DNA from: Candidatus Zixiibacteriota bacterium
Lineage (GTDB): Bacteria; Zixibacteria; MSB-5A5; GN15; FEB-12
DNA: 10,967 nucleotides
Direction: 5' to 3'
NCBI GenBank assembly: GCA_023700785.1
Contig: JAMPYH010000060.1
Coordinates: 1 to 10,967 of the forward strand
Under the pieces are notes generated by a model, which was not told the DNA's origin, did not search any database, and saw only the letters and a list, made by a program, of their open reading frames with translations. This document shows, piece after piece, positions 7,137 through 10,967 of the stretch. Both the position numbers and the translations under genes were made by a program. Numbering within the stretch: position 1 is the first letter of the stretch; every line of letters begins with the position of its first letter.

Positions 7137-10058
7137 ATGGATCGTTCACAGAATCAGCGACTCTCGGTCACCGGCAACGGTTTCTCGTGGGTTGGACTGT
7201 TCACGGTTCTGGCGATGCTGGCAGTTATGGTGTCTGCCGGTTTTGCCCAGCAACCCAACCCTTCAGGGAATGCAGGGAAGATCACCGGCACATTGACGGA
7301 TGCCGAAACCGGCGAAGCGCTGATCGGCGTCACGGTGCAGCTCGAGGGGACCGCGCTTGGCGCGATCACCGATCTGGATGGCAGCTTTACCATTCGCCGT
7401 GTGCCGTTTGGCACTTATACCCTGGTCGCGTCAATGATCGGGTACACCTCGACAAAAGTAACTGATGTCGTGGTTGGCGAAGGGGAGAGCGCCACGATCG
7501 ACCTCGCCCTCAAGGCGACAGTCATTCAGACCGAAGGGATCACGGTTGAAGCGAAGCAACTGAAGAACAACGAAGCTTCGTTGCTCAAACTCCGTCAAAA
7601 CTCGGTCTCGGTCAGTGACGCCATCTCCGCGGAGCAGATCAGCCGGAGCGGAAGTTCCGACGCCGCGGCGGCAATGAGCCGCGTGACCGGCGCGTCGGTG
7701 GTTGGCGGAAAGTACGTCTATGTCCGCGGACTGGGCGAGCGATACTCGAATACCCGTATCAACGGCGCGCTGGCGCCGAGCCCGGATCCGGACAAGCAGG
7801 CGGTACCGATGGACATGATCCCGGCCGCTTTGCTTGACAATATCGTCGTTGAAAAGACCTTCACTCCCGATAAACCGGGGAACTTTTCCGGCGGCTCGGT
7901 CGATCTGACCACCAAAGATCTCCCGGAGGGCCGTTTACTCACTTTCTCTACTTCGGCGACCTACAACACCCAGACCACCTTCGAAGAAAACATGCTGGCC
8001 AACCGGGCAACCGGCGATGACTGGCTCGGCGCCGGAGCGGACGAACGGGACATCGCTGAATCGCTCAAAGAGCCCCGCGCTCCCAAAGACCTGACCTACG
8101 GCGACATTATCCGCGATACCGCCAACGCCGTGTACATGTTCGAACAGAGCAAAGCGGTCAACAGCAAAATGACGCCGGTACGGCGGACCGCGCCGATCAA
8201 CCAGGGATACAACCTCTCCTACGGCAACAGTTGGAGCCTGTTCGACATGCCGCTCGGCTTTATCTCCGCGATCAACTACAATCGCGCCTACAGCTATTAC
8301 AACAACGGTCGATCCAGTCTGCGCAACTGGGGATACAATTACGACGAGGCGCGACCGAACGACACGCTGGATATCACCACCGATTTCAGCGACGAGCAGG
8401 GAAAAGAGGAAGTTCTTTGGGGCGGCCTGTTCAACAGCACGCTGCGCCCTCATCCCAATCACAAACTCGGCTTCGCGTTTGTCTATAATCGTAATTCCGA
8501 ATCTTCCGCGCGGATCGTGCAGGGGTTCGACTACAATGTCGCGACCGGCCAATACTTCCGCTCGCAGAGCCTGACCTACTCCGAACGAACCATCGGCACC
8601 CTGCAGTTCAAAGGCGACCACGCCAGGCTTCCGTTTGACAGCCGCTTCGAGTGGATGTTGTCGCTCTCCCGGTCCACCCAGGAGGATCCGGACATGCGCT
8701 TTTTCTCGGATGTGATCGACACGGTTGAAGGCGGCGGGTCTGTCTGGCTGACCTACCCGACACACTATTTCCGCGATCTGCTCGAGAAGAATCGCGAAGG
8801 TCGGATGGACTACGCGTTGCCCTTCAAGCAGTGGGACGGCCTCGCCTCCAAGTTCAAAATGGGATTGTCCTACCTGCACAAGACCCGCGAGTTCCGCGAG
8901 CGTGAATTCAAACTGGGGAATGTCGGCTCGATCCAATATACCGGCGACCCTGACGAGTTCCTCAGCGAAGAGAACTTCGGTATGCGGGTGGACACCACGC
9001 CGGACAACTTCATCGACTACGGTCTGCTTTGGTCCGCGACTTCCGGCAAAAAGGCGAACTTCAACGCCGAGCAGAATATCGGCGCCGCCTACGGTATGCT
9101 GGAACTGCCGGTCACTTCCCGCTTCAGCGTCATCGGCGGCGTCCGCTTTGAGACGACCGAGATGAATCTCGACCAGATCTATGTCGCCACGGATACGACT
9201 GACATTATCGACGGCGAAGATCTTCTTCCGTCGGTCAACCTGATCTACAAGGTGACGGACAACATGAACGCGCGGATGGCGTACGGTCGCACGCTGGCCC
9301 GCCCAACCATGCGCGAGATCGCCCCGCACTCCACCTGGGAGTTTGTCGGCGGCGGCTATTTCATCGGGAATCCAAACCTGAAATACACCAAGATCGACAA
9401 TTACGATGCCCGCTGGGAGTGGTTTATTCGTCCCGGCGAGATCCTCGCGGTGAGCGGATTCCTCAAGCGCTTTTATGATCCGATCGAGCGCGCCTACCTC
9501 AACTTTAACGGCGACGTCACCGCGATCAATGTCGCGCGGGCCGACGTTTACGGTCTTGAGCTGGAATGGCGCCGCCGCCTGAACCACATCGACGCCCTGT
9601 CGTTCCTGCGGAACTTCCGCGTCGGCGGCAACGTCACCATCGTCAAATCGGAGGTGAAACTCCCGAACGACGAATACCAGCAGGAGAAAAATTGGGACGC
9701 CGCCTCGGCAGAAGAGACCAGGCCGTTCCAGGGTCAGTCTCCCTATGTGCTCAATCTTGACCTTGGCTATGATAATGATCGCACCGGCACGAATATAAGC
9801 CTGATGTTCAACCGCTTTGGCGAACGCCTCTCGGAGGTCACGCTGGGGGTCACGCCCAACGTGTACGAGCAGGCGCGCTCGTCGGTTGACATGACCCTCT
9901 CGCAGAAGATCTTCGGCGGGATCACCCTCAGGGGATCGGCCAGAAATCTGACCGACGCTCAGCATCTTAAGACCTACGAACTGAAGGGACGCGAATATGT
10001 CGCGCAGTCGTACAAGACCGGCATGACCTACGGTCTCGGCGTGACCTATTCCCTGTAG
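7137..10058 (+). CDS. TonB-dependent outer-membrane receptor with carboxypeptidase-regulatory-like domain
   Basis: This 973-residue outer-membrane beta-barrel receptor imports a substrate using energy from TonB-ExbB-ExbD. The ATG at 7137 is chosen because GGAAGAGG (7122-7129) lies 7 nt upstream and a signal peptide follows directly, with likely cleavage after GFA at about residue 37. The in-frame ATG at 7080 would only add 19 residues without a ribosome-binding site. A carboxypeptidase-regulatory-like beta-sandwich spans about 48-125 and includes GxLTDAETGEALIGVTV and the ending VASMIGYTS. A TonB-box-like EGITVEA is at 133-139. The plug (about 150-262) contains YVRGLGERYSNTRING and GNFSGGSVDLTTK, characteristic of one large receptor group. 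The barrel includes GVRFETTEMN, GRTLARPTMREI and GNPNLKYTKIDNYD. The last residue is Leu, where outer-membrane barrels usually end in Phe or Trp. No SusD-like gene is adjacent, so it is not a standard SusC/SusD pair. The substrate is unknown. Confidence 0.94.
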   Translation: MDRSQNQRLSVTGNGFSWVGLFTVLAMLAVMVSAGFAQQPNPSGNAGKITGTLTDAETGEALIGVTVQLEGTALGAITDLDGSFTIRRVPFGTYTLVASMIGYTSTKVTDVVVGEGESATIDLALKATVIQTEGITVEAKQLKNNEASLLKLRQNSVSVSDAISAEQISRSGSSDAAAAMSRVTGASVVGGKYVYVRGLGERYSNTRINGALAPSPDPDKQAVPMDMIPAALLDNIVVEKTFTPDKPGNFSGGSVDLTTKDLPEGRLLTFSTSATYNTQTTFEENMLANRATGDDWLGAGADERDIAESLKEPRAPKDLTYGDIIRDTANAVYMFEQSKAVNSKMTPVRRTAPINQGYNLSYGNSWSLFDMPLGFISAINYNRAYSYYNNGRSSLRNWGYNYDEARPNDTLDITTDFSDEQGKEEVLWGGLFNSTLRPHPNHKLGFAFVYNRNSESSARIVQGFDYNVATGQYFRSQSLTYSERTIGTLQFKGDHARLPFDSRFEWMLSLSRSTQEDPDMRFFSDVIDTVEGGGSVWLTYPTHYFRDLLEKNREGRMDYALPFKQWDGLASKFKMGLSYLHKTREFREREFKLGNVGSIQYTGDPDEFLSEENFGMRVDTTPDNFIDYGLLWSATSGKKANFNAEQNIGAAYGMLELPVTSRFSVIGGVRFETTEMNLDQIYVATDTTDIIDGEDLLPSVNLIYKVTDNMNARMAYGRTLARPTMREIAPHSTWEFVGGGYFIGNPNLKYTKIDNYDARWEWFIRPGEILAVSGFLKRFYDPIERAYLNFNGDVTAINVARADVYGLELEWRRRLNHIDALSFLRNFRVGGNVTIVKSEVKLPNDEYQQEKNWDAASAEETRPFQGQSPYVLNLDLGYDNDRTGTNISLMFNRFGERLSEVTLGVTPNVYEQARSSVDMTLSQKIFGGITLRGSARNLTDAQHLKTYELKGREYVAQSYKTGMTYGLGVTYSL

Positions 10059-10062
10059 GCTC

Positions 10063-10067
10063 GGAGG
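10063..10067 (+). promoter_or_regulatory. Shine-Dalgarno GGAGG behind the receptor stop codon
   Basis: A consensus GGAGG begins five bases after the receptor TAG. It touches an ATG at 10068 with no spacer, which is too close for initiation there. It stands 9 nt before a second in-frame ATG at 10077, which is a suitable distance. Ribosomes ending on the receptor could re-initiate here. Confidence 0.45.
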
Positions 10068-10076
10068 ATGGCGAGC

Positions 10077-10205
10077 ATGAACCGACCCAGGCTGAATGAA
10101 ACGGTGCTAAACGTGAAAAATGAGCGTGCGGCCAACGATGCGGAGAGCCAACATGCGCGTCGCGCCGCGGGCAATGTGCAGCTTCTCGTGAATGGAACGA
10201 ATTAG
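10077..10205 (+). CDS. Possible small 42-residue protein, unknown function
   Basis: The frame opens at the ATG at 10077, 9 nt after a consensus GGAGG, and closes with TAG at 10203-10205. It begins 18 bp after the receptor stop codon. The predicted product starts MNRPRLNETVLNVKNERA. It is hydrophilic and mixed in charge, with five Arg, one Lys, three Glu and one Asp, and has no signal peptide or membrane segment. I recognise no family. For it: the strong ribosome-binding site and the position between two linked genes. Against it: the short length, no motif, and codon use less biased than in the receptor gene. It may be a small protein, a leader peptide affecting the next gene, or a chance frame. 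Confidence 0.3.
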   Translation: MNRPRLNETVLNVKNERAANDAESQHARRAAGNVQLLVNGTN

Positions 10206-10313
10206 GTAAACCATGCAACCACTGAAGGAGACAACACAACTGAACGCACCGTTTAGCTTTAGCACTGGGTTGAAACTGGTCTTGAAAGTTACACAACATC
10301 ATACGACTCTTTT

Positions 10314-10320
10314 GGAGGAG
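10314..10320 (+). promoter_or_regulatory. Ribosome-binding site of the beta-helix gene
   Basis: GGAGGAG lies just before the ATG at 10324, with five bases between GGAGG and the start codon. It decides the start. An in-frame ATG at 10213 would add 37 residues ahead of the signal peptide and has no comparable ribosome-binding site. Confidence 0.7.
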
Positions 10321-10323
10321 TTC

Positions 10324-10967
10324 ATGCTTCGCAAAATCTTCATGGCTGTCTTTATGCTGATGCTGCCGGCGATCGCGCTCGGCCAGGTGTCAGAAGCAGG
10401 GAAGCCGATCAAAGTCGTGACCGACGCGGATATCGTCGGCACCACTGTCTGGTCGCGCGACACAGTCTGGAATATGTCCGGCTTTCTGTTTGTCGAAAAC
10501 GGCGAAATACTCATCATTGAGCCAGGGACCATCATCAAAGGTGACCCCGGCACGGCCGAAAACGCCACCGCGTTGATCGTCGCCAAAGGCGGCAAGATCT
10601 ACGCCGAAGGTACGCCGACTCAGCCGATCATCTTCACGTCCATATCGGACGATGTCGATGACCCGAATGATATCGCGCTCGGCGCCGCCGGCCGCGGCCT
10701 CTGGGGTTCGGTCATCATTCTTGGTGATGCCCGCCTCAACACCGCCTCCGGCACCGCGCAGATCGAAGGTATCCCGGGAACCGAAGTTCGCGGCAACTAC
10801 GGCGGCACCGACGACAACGACAACAGCGGCGTCTTCCGTTATGTCTCGCTCCGCCACGGCGGCTCGATCATCGGCGCGGCGAACGAGATCAATGGTCTGA
10901 CCATGGGCGGCGTTGGCCGCGGCACGGTGATCGACCATATCGAAGCGTACCAGAACCTGGACGACGG
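10324..10967 (+). CDS. Secreted parallel beta-helix protein, N-terminal part (cut by window edge)
   Basis: The frame runs open from 10324 to the right edge, giving 214 complete codons without a stop. The product begins with a signal peptide (MLRKIFMAVFMLMLPAIALG, likely cleaved near residue 20). The mature part has the repeated hydrophobic turns of a right-handed beta-helix: VENGEILIIEPGTIIKG (57-73), ALIVAKGGKIYAEGTPTQP (83-101), GLWGSVIILGDARLN (125-139), IEGIPGTEVRGNYGG (147-161) and NEINGLTMGGVGRGT (187-201). These blocks match a widespread, poorly characterised family of secreted or surface proteins in Bacteroidota and some Proteobacteria, from general recollection. It follows the TonB receptor on the same strand after 265 bp, so the two probably act together at the cell surface. 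The C-terminus, where a sorting signal or anchor might sit, is outside the window. Substrate and activity are unknown; no catalytic residues can be assigned. Confidence 0.85.
   Translation, partial: MLRKIFMAVFMLMLPAIALGQVSEAGKPIKVVTDADIVGTTVWSRDTVWNMSGFLFVENGEILIIEPGTIIKGDPGTAENATALIVAKGGKIYAEGTPTQPIIFTSISDDVDDPNDIALGAAGRGLWGSVIILGDARLNTASGTAQIEGIPGTEVRGNYGGTDDNDNSGVFRYVSLRHGGSIIGAANEINGLTMGGVGRGTVIDHIEAYQNLDD

Noticed and set aside
7935..9965. 676-codon open frame on the minus strand
   Set aside because: It lies fully inside the TonB receptor gene, whose protein has clear family motifs throughout. The antisense frame stays open because of G/C-rich third codon positions, and it shows no motifs.

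Overview
The window is bacterial DNA with moderately high G+C and strong G/C bias at third codon positions. It holds four convincing protein genes: three complete, and one running off the right edge. There are no rRNA or tRNA genes, insertion sequences or CRISPR arrays. Two features point to a diderm of the FCB (Fibrobacterota-Chlorobiota-Bacteroidota) superphylum or a neighbouring candidate phylum. The first is an outer-membrane TonB-dependent receptor with a carboxypeptidase-regulatory-like N-terminal domain. The second is a secreted parallel beta-helix protein of a type common next to such receptors. Good Shine-Dalgarno sequences before these two genes, which are unusual in Bacteroidota proper, and the multi-PAS kinase make me favour a deep FCB lineage (for example Zixibacteria or KSB1-like). 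That assignment is inference and weak.

Layout from left to right. Positions 1-576 show no convincing gene. They carry several short dyad symmetries, including a perfect 16-bp palindrome, and a hairpin directly behind the kinase stop codon. Positions 577-5556 (minus strand) encode a 1659-residue membrane-anchored hybrid sensor histidine kinase with about eight PAS domains, one GAF domain, a histidine-kinase core and a C-terminal receiver. A 226-bp gap with a palindrome overlapping a possible promoter separates it from an upstream cation diffusion facilitator (CDF) transporter on the same strand (5783-6667). A 469-bp divergent intergenic region follows, with a short direct repeat and alternative hairpins. 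Rightward from it run the TonB-dependent receptor (7137-10058), a possible 42-codon reading frame with a good ribosome-binding site (10077-10205), and the start of the beta-helix protein (10324 to the edge).

How the parts may work together. The receptor and the beta-helix protein look like one outer-membrane uptake or surface-binding unit; its substrate cannot be read from the sequence. The CDF protein is a cytoplasmic-membrane divalent-metal exporter. It shares its upstream region with the receptor, so common control is possible but unproven. The hybrid kinase has no partner regulator in the window; its own receiver domain is the only visible phosphate acceptor. No defence system or other clearly new system is recognisable. 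The items most worth following are the small frame between receptor and beta-helix gene, the repeat and hairpin region before the receptor, and a CxxC insertion in the kinase ATP-binding domain.
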